Positions 1 to 6,921 of a DNA stretch of 11,921 nucleotides are shown in pieces. Position 1 is the first letter of the stretch, and each line of letters opens with the position of its first letter. Position numbers and translations under genes: made by a program. The stretch spans positions 1-11,921 of the forward strand of contig DASYGT010000051.1 of NCBI GenBank assembly GCA_035999365.1, in the 5' to 3' direction. This DNA comes from DASYGT01 sp035999365 (GTDB taxonomy: Bacteria; Actinomycetota; Actinomycetes; Mycobacteriales; Jatrophihabitantaceae). Under the pieces are notes generated by a model, which searched no databases, was not told the DNA's origin, and saw only the letters and a list, made by a program, of their open reading frames with translations.

Positions 1-1
1 C

Positions 2-786
2 CTCGACGACGAGGGTGTGCGCAAGATGCGCGGCAACAAGATGGCGATGATCTTCCAGGATCCGCTGTCGTCGCTGCACCCGTTCTACACGGTCGGCCAC
101 CAGATCATCGAGGCGTACCGGGTGCACAACAACGTGAGCAAGCAGGTCGCCCGTAAGCGCGCGATCGAGATGCTCGAATTGGTGGGCATTCCCCAGCCGG
201 ACAAGCGTGTTGACGACTACCCGCACCACTTCTCGGGCGGCATGCGTCAACGCGCGATGATCGCGATGGCGCTGGTGTGCAACCCTGCGCTGCTGATCGC
301 CGACGAGCCGACCACAGCACTGGATGTCACGGTGCAGGCGCAGATCATCGACCTGATGAAGACCGTGCAACGCGAGTTCAATTCGGCGATCATCCTCATC
401 ACGCACGACCTCGGCGTCGTGGCCGAGGCGTGCGACTCCGTCGTGGTGATGTACGGCGGTCAGGCGGTCGAGCAGGGCTCGGTCATGGACGTCTTCTACC
501 GTCCGGACATGCCGTACACGTGGGGGCTGCTCGGTTCGATGCCGCGGCTCGACCGAACCCGACGTGATCGGTTGCAGCCGATCCAGGGCCAGCCGCCGTC
601 GCTCATTCAGGTGCCTCCGGGGTGCGTGTTCAACCCGCGCTGCCCCTACAAGGACCGGGTCCCCGGCGACCGGTGCACCACCGAGCACCCGGACTTGATC
701 GAGGCCGACGCCGGTCATCTTGCCCGGTGCCACATACCCCACCTCGACCGCCAGTTGATCTGGTCTGCAGAGATTGCGCCGAAGCT

Positions 787-790
<4 letters not shown>
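2..790 (+). CDS. dppD: Peptide ABC transporter ATP-binding protein, DppD/OppD type (5' end outside window)
   Basis: Cytoplasmic ATPase subunit that would power uptake of di- or oligopeptides (or another nickel/peptide-class substrate) together with a second ATPase, two permeases and a binding protein. The reading frame is open from the window edge, and about 70 N-terminal residues including Walker A are missing. Visible in order are the Q-loop region (FQDPLSSLHP), the ABC signature FSGGMRQR, Walker B (LLIADEPTTALD) and the switch histidine in ITHD. The C-terminal oligopeptide-transporter domain carries four cysteines (codons at 623, 641, 674, 728) in a C-x5-C-x10-C-x17-C layout. From memory, cysteines of this kind hold an iron-sulfur cluster in mycobacterial Opp transporters. 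The TGA stop lies inside the GTGA overlap with the next gene, so the two are co-translated. Family assignment is firm; the substrate is unknown, and dppD versus oppD naming is a convention here. Confidence 0.9.
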
Positions 791-1920
<1,130 letters not shown>

Positions 1921-1924
1921 GCGA

Positions 1925-1930
1925 TAGCGT
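1925..1930 (+). promoter_or_regulatory. Candidate -10 box of a leaderless mshB transcript
   Basis: TAGCGT fits the actinobacterial TANNNT consensus and ends 7 bases before the mshB GTG, so transcription would begin at or next to the start codon. No Shine-Dalgarno sequence lies in the 17-base gap after dppF. No clear -35 is seen, which is common in these bacteria. Inference from spacing only. Confidence 0.5.
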
Positions 1931-1937
1931 TCGGGCC

Positions 1938-2828
1938 GTGAATGACCGCCGCCTGCTTCTCGTGCATGCCCATCCCGACGACGAATCGATCACGACCGGC
2001 GCGACTATGGCACGTTACGCGGCCGAGGGTGCGCAGGTCACCCTGCTCACGTGCACGCTCGGCGAGGAAGGTGAGGTCCTCGACCCGGACCTGGCCCAGC
2101 TTGCCGCGGCGCAGGCCGATCAGCTCGGCGGGTACCGGATCGGTGAACTAGCCGCGGCGATGCGAGCACTAGGCGTCACCGATCACCGCTTCCTCGGCGG
2201 AGCCGGCCGGTTCCGTGACAGCGGCATGATGGATACGCCGGCCAACAAGCACCCGCGTGCCTTCTGGCGCGCAGCAGCTGATCCCGACGTCACGGCGGCG
2301 GCTGTGGCCGCGGCCGTCGAGGTCATCCGCGAGGTCCGCCCGCAGGTGGTCATCACCTACGACGACAACGGCGACTACGGCCACCCCGACCACATCATGG
2401 CGCACCGTGTCGCCACCGAGGCCGTCGAGCGCGCGGCCGATTCGAGCTACGGCGCGGGTGAGCCGTGGACTGTGGCGAAGTTCTACTGGACGGCCACACC
2501 CAAGTCGATGCTGCGCCGCGGATTCGAGGCGCTGGCAGATCAGGCCGAGTCGGCCTTCGGCGTTGCCGACGTCGATCAGCTGACCTTTGGCGTCGACGAC
2601 GAACTCGTCACGACGGCCATCGACAACACCGGCTACGGCGAGGCAAAGATGGCTGCGCTGGCTGCCCACCACACTCAGATCACGGTCGACGGGCCGTTCT
2701 TCGCGCTGTCCAATCTGCTCGGCCGCGAGATCTTGGCCGTCGAGCATTTCCGTCTGGTCGCAGGCAAGCTCGGCGACTCGCTGGACGACGCGGGCCGCGA
2801 GACCGATCTGTTCGCCGGGCTCGACTGA
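1938..2828 (+). CDS. mshB: N-acetyl-1-D-myo-inositol-2-amino-2-deoxy-alpha-D-glucopyranoside deacetylase (mycothiol biosynthesis)
   Basis: Zinc metalloenzyme of the cytoplasm that removes acetate from GlcNAc-inositol to give GlcN-inositol, the second committed step of mycothiol synthesis. The 296 residues are close to the M. tuberculosis enzyme (about 303). The N-terminal HAHPDDES motif (H12, D14, D15) supplies two zinc ligands and the catalytic Asp. The GHPDH motif (H149-H152) supplies the third zinc ligand. Other family stretches are TCTLGEEGEV, DQLGGYRIGEL, FLGGAGRFRDSGM and KFYWT. These distinguish it from the general LmbE family, although the mycothiol-conjugate amidase Mca is a relative. 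The GTG start at 1938 puts the motif at the usual distance, and a TAGCGT hexamer just upstream suggests leaderless expression. The stop overlaps the next ATG (ATGA), so the membrane protein gene is translationally coupled. Confidence 0.96.
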   Translation: MNDRRLLLVHAHPDDESITTGATMARYAAEGAQVTLLTCTLGEEGEVLDPDLAQLAAAQADQLGGYRIGELAAAMRALGVTDHRFLGGAGRFRDSGMMDTPANKHPRAFWRAAADPDVTAAAVAAAVEVIREVRPQVVITYDDNGDYGHPDHIMAHRVATEAVERAADSSYGAGEPWTVAKFYWTATPKSMLRRGFEALADQAESAFGVADVDQLTFGVDDELVTTAIDNTGYGEAKMAALAAHHTQITVDGPFFALSNLLGREILAVEHFRLVAGKLGDSLDDAGRETDLFAGLD

Positions 2829-3250
2829 TGACGGCACCGCCGGCCGAGCCGTCGATCCTCGACTGGGTGGGCGTGGCGCTGGTCTGCGGCTCGGCGGCAC
2901 TCGCCGCCTTGATCGAGCTCTTCCTCGTACCGCTCTACGCCGGCTCAGTGCTCGTACCGGTGGCGATCCTGCTCGCGGTGGCGGGAAATGTGCTTCTGCC
3001 GCGAATGGGACGCGCCCTGGTGCCCAAGGCCCTGGCCGCCGTGCTGCCGTTCGTCGCGTGGCTGATTGTCGTGGTGGCCGTCGGATTCTTCACCCGGCCG
3101 GAGGGCGATGTCGTCCTTCCCGGTGGCGGTGGCGCGGAATGGGTCGGGCTGGGGGTGGCGCTCGGCGGTGCGCTCGCCGGCACGGTCACCATCGTGATGA
3201 GCACGCCGCCGCCGGGCACGGCCCCGCGGCGCGGGACGGTCAGCCGGTAA
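2828..3250 (+). CDS. Small four-helix membrane protein, Rv1171-like
   Basis: Function unknown. It encodes 140 residues with four predicted membrane helices at roughly 13-36, 39-57, 67-88 and 104-124, a short polar N-terminus and a Ser/Thr/Pro/Arg-rich tail. The loop between helices 3 and 4 holds a run of glycines (GGGG at 99-102). The ATG overlaps the mshB stop as ATGA, so it is probably made in step with MshB. Position and size match Rv1171, which also follows mshB in M. tuberculosis, so the pairing is conserved. Its last 11 bases overlap the end of the convergent DUF1269-like gene on the other strand. No catalytic motif is visible. A membrane role tied to mycothiol would rest on gene neighbourhood alone. 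Confidence 0.85.
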   Translation: MTAPPAEPSILDWVGVALVCGSAALAALIELFLVPLYAGSVLVPVAILLAVAGNVLLPRMGRALVPKALAAVLPFVAWLIVVVAVGFFTRPEGDVVLPGGGGAEWVGLGVALGGALAGTVTIVMSTPPPGTAPRRGTVSR

Positions 3251-3782
3251 AGGGCTGACGGTTCGCCTCGATCAGCGCCTCCTGCACGGCATGCACAGCG
3301 GCCGGGGGCAGGTCGGTCTCGACGAGCTGAGCATTGGGGAACCGGGCCAGCTCGAGCTGCAGCGCGGCAACGGACACATGGCTCACGAGCAGGGCGATCG
3401 CAGTACGTCCCGGCGGGACGGCCTGGCGCAGCTCGGCAACCGTCGCGTCCTTCACGCCGTGGTCGACCAGCTTGGCCATCAACGCGCCACCCCCCGCCGA
3501 GGCGGCCCCCACGACCAGGCCGCCGATGGGGCCGCCGAAGAGCGTGCCGAGGAGCAGCCCCCACACGCCGGCGCCGAAGCCGGCCTGTCCGGGCGACACG
3601 TCGGTCGTCTCGCGGACGTGCGATGAGCCGTCGGCCTCGCGCTGAACGATCACTGCGTCGTGCAGCTGGATGTCCTGGTTCTTCTGAAGCCGGGACGCTG
3701 CGAGGAGAAACTCCTGGGCACGCAGCGGATCGTCGAAGGAGATGACGAGCAGCTTGCTGTTGTCCGGCGTCTTCTGGGCCAT
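3240..3782 (-). CDS. DUF1269-like glycine-zipper membrane-associated protein
   Basis: 180 residues of unknown function. An N-terminal alpha/beta-like region (about 10-60, beginning LLVISFDDPLRAQEFL) is followed by a glycine-rich hydrophobic hairpin (about 65-103). The hairpin has repeated small-residue spacing (GFGAGVWGLLLG, GGPIGGLVVG, AGGG), a glycine zipper able to pack in or insert into a membrane. The C-terminal part (about 104-180) is again alpha/beta, with ELRQAVPPGRTAIALLV. This layout fits proteins annotated DUF1269, but I cannot confirm it by profile. The ATG at 3782 is preceded on this strand by TAGGCT six bases upstream, suggesting a leaderless transcript. That hexamer contains the stop codon of the upstream GNAT gene. 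It ends tail-to-tail with the Rv1171-like gene, overlapping 11 bases. Confidence 0.82.
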   Translation of the reverse strand: MAQKTPDNSKLLVISFDDPLRAQEFLLAASRLQKNQDIQLHDAVIVQREADGSSHVRETTDVSPGQAGFGAGVWGLLLGTLFGGPIGGLVVGAASAGGGALMAKLVDHGVKDATVAELRQAVPPGRTAIALLVSHVSVAALQLELARFPNAQLVETDLPPAAVHAVQEALIEANRQPFTG

Positions 3783-3788
3783 GAGGCC

Positions 3789-3794
3789 AGCCTA
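3789..3794 (-). promoter_or_regulatory. Candidate -10 box of the DUF1269-like gene, overlapping the GNAT stop codon
   Basis: On the minus strand TAGGCT (TANNNT) ends six bases before the ATG at 3782. Its first three bases, TAG, are also the stop codon of the upstream acetyltransferase. There is no Shine-Dalgarno in the 9-base gap. This would let the downstream gene be transcribed independently as a leaderless mRNA. Confidence 0.45.
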
Positions 3795-4718
3795 CGGCTC
3801 GCGCCGGTAGTGGTAGTCGTGGTGGACGCGGTATCCGAGCTTCTCGTACAGGCGTATCGCAGGGTCGTTGTCCGTCGTCACCTGCAGGTAGCTGCGTGCC
3901 GCCCCGGCTGCGCCGCCCCACCGCCACAATTCGGCCATCACGGCAGCCGCCAGCCCCTGTCGCCGGTGCTCTGGGGCGACCTCGACAGCCATGATCCCGA
4001 GCCATCCCTCGTTCACCGCACCCCGGCCCACGGCCACGACGCTGCCGTCGATGCGCACGCTCGCGTAGATCGCGTGGAAGTGCCGCGTGATCAGCGCGCG
4101 GGCGGCCTCCGGTCGGCCGTTGCCGTCGCGATACATCCGCAGCCAGGCCTCGTCGGGTTGCTCCGCGAGCACCACCGGAGCCACCGATGGGGCGGCGCGC
4201 AGCATGTCGAGGCGGCCGGTGAGCAGGTGGGTCCGGGCCTCGGCCGGCCAGCCCCGGTCGCCCAGTTCGGCGTCGAGCAGGCGGCGCGACTCGACCGGCA
4301 CCTGCACCAGCAACGGCAGGCCACGCCGGGCGTACCAGCCGTGCGCCCGGCCCAGAGTCTCCGGAAGAGACATTCCCGACGCGCGCAGCGGCAGCACAGA
4401 GTTGGCCCGGCGGGTGAAGCCGGAATCAGCCCGCAACAGCCAGCCCCCGAGCGAATACGTCTCTGCGGGGTTCAGGTTCTGAGCGGCGACCTCCTCGACG
4501 GCCAGCTCGTCGGCCGTCGAAGGCGGCACCGGCCGGGCGGCGGCGATCAGCGCGAGAGGTACCTCGACCCGGCTGCCGCGGCGCTCGATGACCGCCGTGC
4601 TCGAGTCGAGTTCCACGAGGTCACCGACGATGTCAGAGAATTGCGGGCGTCCGCCGGCGTCGCGACCCACCGCCCGTCGGACGGTGACCCGCATCCCCAC
4701 CCAGCTAGGCTCCAGCAC
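3792..4718 (-). CDS. GNAT-family N-acetyltransferase with N-terminal SH3-like domain
   Basis: Predicted acetyl-CoA-dependent N-acyltransferase with unknown acceptor. With the GTG at 4718 it is 308 residues. An N-terminal beta-rich, SH3-like segment (about 5-65; GMRVTVRR, DIVGDLVELD, VEVPLALI) resembles the front part of mycobacterial proteins such as Rv0428c. It is followed by a divergent GNAT half and a canonical C-terminal one. Acetyl-CoA motif A is at about 245-261 (VAPEHRRQGLAAAV, fitting V-x-P-x-x-R-x-x-G-x-A), and NDPAIRLYEKLGY lies near the C-terminus. The start is uncertain. An ATG three codons upstream at 4727 is inside the candidate -10 TAGTAT, so I prefer the GTG seven bases after that hexamer. 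An ATG 12 codons further in is also possible. It is divergent from fdxC and transcribed toward the DUF1269-like gene. Confidence 0.87.
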   Translation of the reverse strand: MLEPSWVGMRVTVRRAVGRDAGGRPQFSDIVGDLVELDSSTAVIERRGSRVEVPLALIAAARPVPPSTADELAVEEVAAQNLNPAETYSLGGWLLRADSGFTRRANSVLPLRASGMSLPETLGRAHGWYARRGLPLLVQVPVESRRLLDAELGDRGWPAEARTHLLTGRLDMLRAAPSVAPVVLAEQPDEAWLRMYRDGNGRPEAARALITRHFHAIYASVRIDGSVVAVGRGAVNEGWLGIMAVEVAPEHRRQGLAAAVMAELWRWGGAAGAARSYLQVTTDNDPAIRLYEKLGYRVHHDYHYRREP

Positions 4719-4724
4719 GCACGG

Positions 4725-4731
4725 CATACTA
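4725..4731. promoter_or_regulatory. Overlapping divergent -10 candidates between the GNAT gene and fdxC
   Basis: On the minus strand TAGTAT (4731-4726) is a TANNNT box seven bases before the GTG of the GNAT gene. On the plus strand CATACT (4725-4730) is a weaker -10 candidate that would start fdxC RNA near 4737, giving a leader of about 55 bases. The two hexamers share five bases, so polymerase could use only one direction at a time. The minus-strand box is the more convincing. Confidence 0.4.
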
Positions 4732-4781
4732 GGTGTCGGCCGCACGGGCCCGACGAACCGACGTATGGAACGACAGTCGCC

Positions 4782-4787
4782 GGAGGA
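4782..4787 (+). promoter_or_regulatory. Strong Shine-Dalgarno of fdxC
   Basis: GGAGGA ends five bases before the GTG at 4793 and decides that start over in-frame codons further upstream. It is the only strong canonical ribosome-binding site in front of a gene in this window; most other starts are leaderless-like or coupled. Confidence 0.8.
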
Positions 4788-4792
4788 CAGCA

Positions 4793-5119
4793 GTGACGTA
4801 TGTGATCGCCGAGCCCTGCGTGGACGTGCTCGACAAGGCATGCATCGAAGAGTGCCCCGTCGACTGCATCTACGAGGGCAGCCGGATGCTCTACATCCAC
4901 CCCGACGAGTGTGTGGACTGCGGTGCCTGCGAACCGGTGTGCCCCGTCGAAGCGATCTTCTACGAGGACGACCTGCCCGACAAGTGGCGCGACTACACCC
5001 AGGCGAACGTGGACTTCTTCGACGAACTCGGTTCGCCCGGGGGAGCGTCGAAGGTCGGCAAGACCGAATTCGACCCCAGCTTCATCAAGGCGCTGCCTGC
5101 GCAGGGCGAAAGCCACTAG
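4793..5119 (+). CDS. fdxC: 7Fe (3Fe-4S/4Fe-4S) ferredoxin FdxC
   Basis: Small soluble electron carrier, 108 residues, nearly the length of M. tuberculosis FdxC. Cysteine spacing is that of Azotobacter-type 7Fe ferredoxins. C9, C17 and C50 would hold the 3Fe-4S cluster. C21, C40, C43 and C46 would hold the 4Fe-4S cluster, with C25 extra, as in that family. The motifs CIEECPVDCIYEG and CVDCGACEPVCPVEAIFYEDD are diagnostic. The C-terminal extension (DYTQANVDFFDELGSPGGA) is typical of actinobacterial FdxC. A GGAGGA ribosome-binding site fixes the GTG start. In M. tuberculosis dapC follows directly. Here the next gene begins three bases downstream on the opposite strand, so fdxC stands alone. Its redox partners are not visible; cytochromes P450 or other oxidoreductases are plausible clients. 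Confidence 0.96.
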   Translation: MTYVIAEPCVDVLDKACIEECPVDCIYEGSRMLYIHPDECVDCGACEPVCPVEAIFYEDDLPDKWRDYTQANVDFFDELGSPGGASKVGKTEFDPSFIKALPAQGESH

Positions 5120-5122
5120 CGC

Positions 5123-5938
5123 TCAGAGCTGGTACATCGTCGCCACCACCGCGCTGTTCGCCGCGGTCGCGGCGTGCCACCCCTTGGCTCGCGTCCACTG
5201 CTTGCCGTCGTAGTCGACCTGTTCGATGCCGAGCCGATACGCGTTGGCGACGAACCAGGCGGCGGTCTGCCACGCAGCTCCGGGTACGGACACGCGCACC
5301 CCCGCGGTCGTCGGCAAATTGACGGGAAGGTCGGTCCGGACGGCCTGCGCGACAACGGTCACGGATGCGACCTTTGTCGGCTTGTTGAACTGACAGGTGA
5401 TCGCGGCGGGCGATTTGCCGGTGAGCGCGTCGGCCAATTGCTGGGCCTCACCCTCGTGCTGTGCGTAGGCGCTGCCATCGGCGGAGCGTTGGACGGCCTG
5501 CACGGCGGCCGCCAGGTCCAAGGTCTGCCAGTTGTCGATCTTGATCAGTGCGTTGAGAAATGCGCCGGTCGCGTAGTGCAGGTCGTTCAGCTGCGTCGGG
5601 GTACCCCAACCTTGGGACGGGCGTTGTTGCAACACCCCGACCGAGTCACGGTCGCCCGCGTTCGGCGGCAAATTGCGTAACTTGCTCTCCTGCAGACCTG
5701 CGGCGAGCGCGAGGACGGCTGCGCGTTCGGGCAGGGAGCGGCGGGTGACAACCGCGACCATGGTCGACGCGACGGCGGCCTGGTCGGGATCGAGGTCATA
5801 CGCACCGACGGTGCAGTGCTCGTAGGTCAGGGCGGTCTTGGCCGTGTTCCACACGGCGCGGATCACGACGGCGGCGACGATGGCCAGGACGACCACAACG
5901 GCCGCATAGATCGCCCGGGTGCGCGCGTGAGATGCCAT
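5123..5938 (-). CDS. Membrane-anchored protein with lysozyme-like region
   Basis: 271 residues. Residues 10-30 form one hydrophobic helix after a short basic N-terminus (RTR), which reads as an uncleaved signal anchor with the bulk outside the membrane. A region at about 75-115 has the pattern seen in lysozyme/transglycosylase-like folds attached to actinobacterial cell-wall hydrolases (LAAGLQESKLRNLP, then GDRDSVGVLQQRPSQGWG). E84 sits where a catalytic Glu is expected. Two cysteines (C42 and one in AITCQF) could form a disulfide. The C-terminal third is unrecognised. The ATG is four bases after the dapD stop (TGAGCAGATG), so the two genes are almost surely one transcript. A role in peptidoglycan is inferred from the motif and from sharing an operon with diaminopimelate synthesis; enzymatic activity is unproven. 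Confidence 0.8.
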   Translation of the reverse strand: MASHARTRAIYAAVVVVLAIVAAVVIRAVWNTAKTALTYEHCTVGAYDLDPDQAAVASTMVAVVTRRSLPERAAVLALAAGLQESKLRNLPPNAGDRDSVGVLQQRPSQGWGTPTQLNDLHYATGAFLNALIKIDNWQTLDLAAAVQAVQRSADGSAYAQHEGEAQQLADALTGKSPAAITCQFNKPTKVASVTVVAQAVRTDLPVNLPTTAGVRVSVPGAAWQTAAWFVANAYRLGIEQVDYDGKQWTRAKGWHAATAANSAVVATMYQL

Positions 5939-5942
5939 CTGC

Positions 5943-6881
5943 TCAGTTCGCGTGCAGGGCGTCGTTGAGGGTGATTCCGGTGCCGGTCCGCGGGCGCACC
6001 TCGAGGCCGCCCGAGACGCTGTTGCGCCAGAACAGCAGACCGTTCTGGCCGGAGAGCGTGCCTGCCTTTACAACGGCGCCATCCGGCATCCTCACCTTCG
6101 ATCCCGCCGTGACGTAGGTGCCTGCCTCGACCACGCAGTCGTCGCCGAGCGAGATACCGATTCCGGCGTTGGCGCCGATCAGACACCGGCGCCCGACCGT
6201 AATCATCTCGGTGCCGCCGCCGGAGAGCGTGCCCATGATCGAGGCGCCGCCGCCGATGTCAGAGCCGTCACCGACGACGACGCCGGCCGAGATCCGTCCC
6301 TCGACCATGGACGCCCCGAGCGTGCCCGCGTTGTAGTTCACGAATCCTTCGTGCATGACGGTCGTGCCGTCGGCCAGGTGCGCGCCGAGTCGAACGCGGT
6401 CCGCGTCGGCGATGCGTACGCCGCTCGGCACGACGTAGTCCGTCATTCTCGGAAACTTGTCGATGCCGAGGACCTGCACGGCGCCCTTGCGCCGCATGCC
6501 CATCCGGGTTCGCTCGAAGTCGTCGACGTCGCAGGGTCCCCAGCTCGTCCAGACCACATTCGGCAGCACGCCGAAGATCCCGTCCAGGTTGATCGTGCGC
6601 GGTGCCACCAGCCGGTGAGAGAGCAGGTGGAGCCGCAGGTAGGCGTCCGGGACGGTGGCCGGCGGGGCGTCCAGGTCGATCTCGCAGTGCACGACGTCCT
6701 GCCTGACGCCGCGCTCGTTCGTGCTGCCGTGCGTGCCGGCGAGCGTGGCCAGTTCGTGCGGCGCCTGGCCGCCGGTGGTGCCCAGGGAGGGGGCCGGGTA
6801 CCAGGTGTCGAGCGTCTTGCCCGCCGCCTCGCCCTCGACGACGGTCGTGGCGAGGCCGTATCCCCAGGCGTTGCGATTCAC
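5943..6881 (-). CDS. dapD: 2,3,4,5-tetrahydropyridine-2,6-dicarboxylate N-succinyltransferase
   Basis: Transfers succinyl from succinyl-CoA to tetrahydrodipicolinate in the succinylase branch of lysine/meso-diaminopimelate synthesis, giving N-succinyl-2-amino-6-ketopimelate. It is 312 residues, like the M. tuberculosis enzyme (317), and trimeric in that family. The N-terminal domain includes AYLRLHLLSHRLVAPR-type sequence. The left-handed beta-helix follows, with hexapeptide repeats (VRLGAHLADGTTVMHEG, ISAGVVVGDGSDIGGGASIMG) and the conserved MVEGR, whose E194 corresponds to the Glu considered catalytic in the mycobacterial enzyme. The C-terminus NDALHAN is family-typical. The GTG at 6881 lies six bases after TACTGT on this strand, a strong leaderless signature. 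It is divergent from dapE across 40 bases, as in M. tuberculosis. Confidence 0.96.
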   Translation of the reverse strand: MNRNAWGYGLATTVVEGEAAGKTLDTWYPAPSLGTTGGQAPHELATLAGTHGSTNERGVRQDVVHCEIDLDAPPATVPDAYLRLHLLSHRLVAPRTINLDGIFGVLPNVVWTSWGPCDVDDFERTRMGMRRKGAVQVLGIDKFPRMTDYVVPSGVRIADADRVRLGAHLADGTTVMHEGFVNYNAGTLGASMVEGRISAGVVVGDGSDIGGGASIMGTLSGGGTEMITVGRRCLIGANAGIGISLGDDCVVEAGTYVTAGSKVRMPDGAVVKAGTLSGQNGLLFWRNSVSGGLEVRPRTGTGITLNDALHAN

Positions 6882-6887
6882 GCGTCA

Positions 6888-6893
6888 ACAGTA
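6888..6893 (-). promoter_or_regulatory. Candidate -10 box of leaderless dapD mRNA
   Basis: TACTGT on the minus strand (TANNNT) is followed by exactly six bases and the dapD GTG, so +1 would be the first base of the codon. No Shine-Dalgarno is present. Its -35 position at 17-bp spacing (6911-6916) falls on the dapE -10. Confidence 0.6.
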
Positions 6894-6909
6894 ACCAGAG
6901 CCCGTCGCG

Positions 6910-6915
6910 TAGCCT
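6910..6915 (+). promoter_or_regulatory. Candidate -10 box of leaderless dapE mRNA
   Basis: TAGCCT (TANNNT) is followed by six bases and the dapE GTG at 6922. No ribosome-binding site is present. With a 17-bp spacer its -35 position is 6887-6892, on top of the dapD -10. Confidence 0.6.
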
Positions 6916-6921
6916 CGCAGC

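Noticed and set aside
622..786. 55-codon N-terminal extension of the DppF-type ATPase
   Set aside because: It would lie inside dppD in another frame and is Arg/Pro-rich; the GTGA overlap at 787 is the natural coupled start.
3660..4796. 378-codon open frame on the plus strand
   Set aside because: Antisense to the GNAT gene, whose acetyl-CoA motif is clear; no recognisable domain in the plus frame.
5096..5150. Possible bidirectional terminator between fdxC and the convergent lysozyme-like gene
   Set aside because: Only short imperfect pairing around AGCGCT and no T-run on either side; not enough to call a hairpin terminator.
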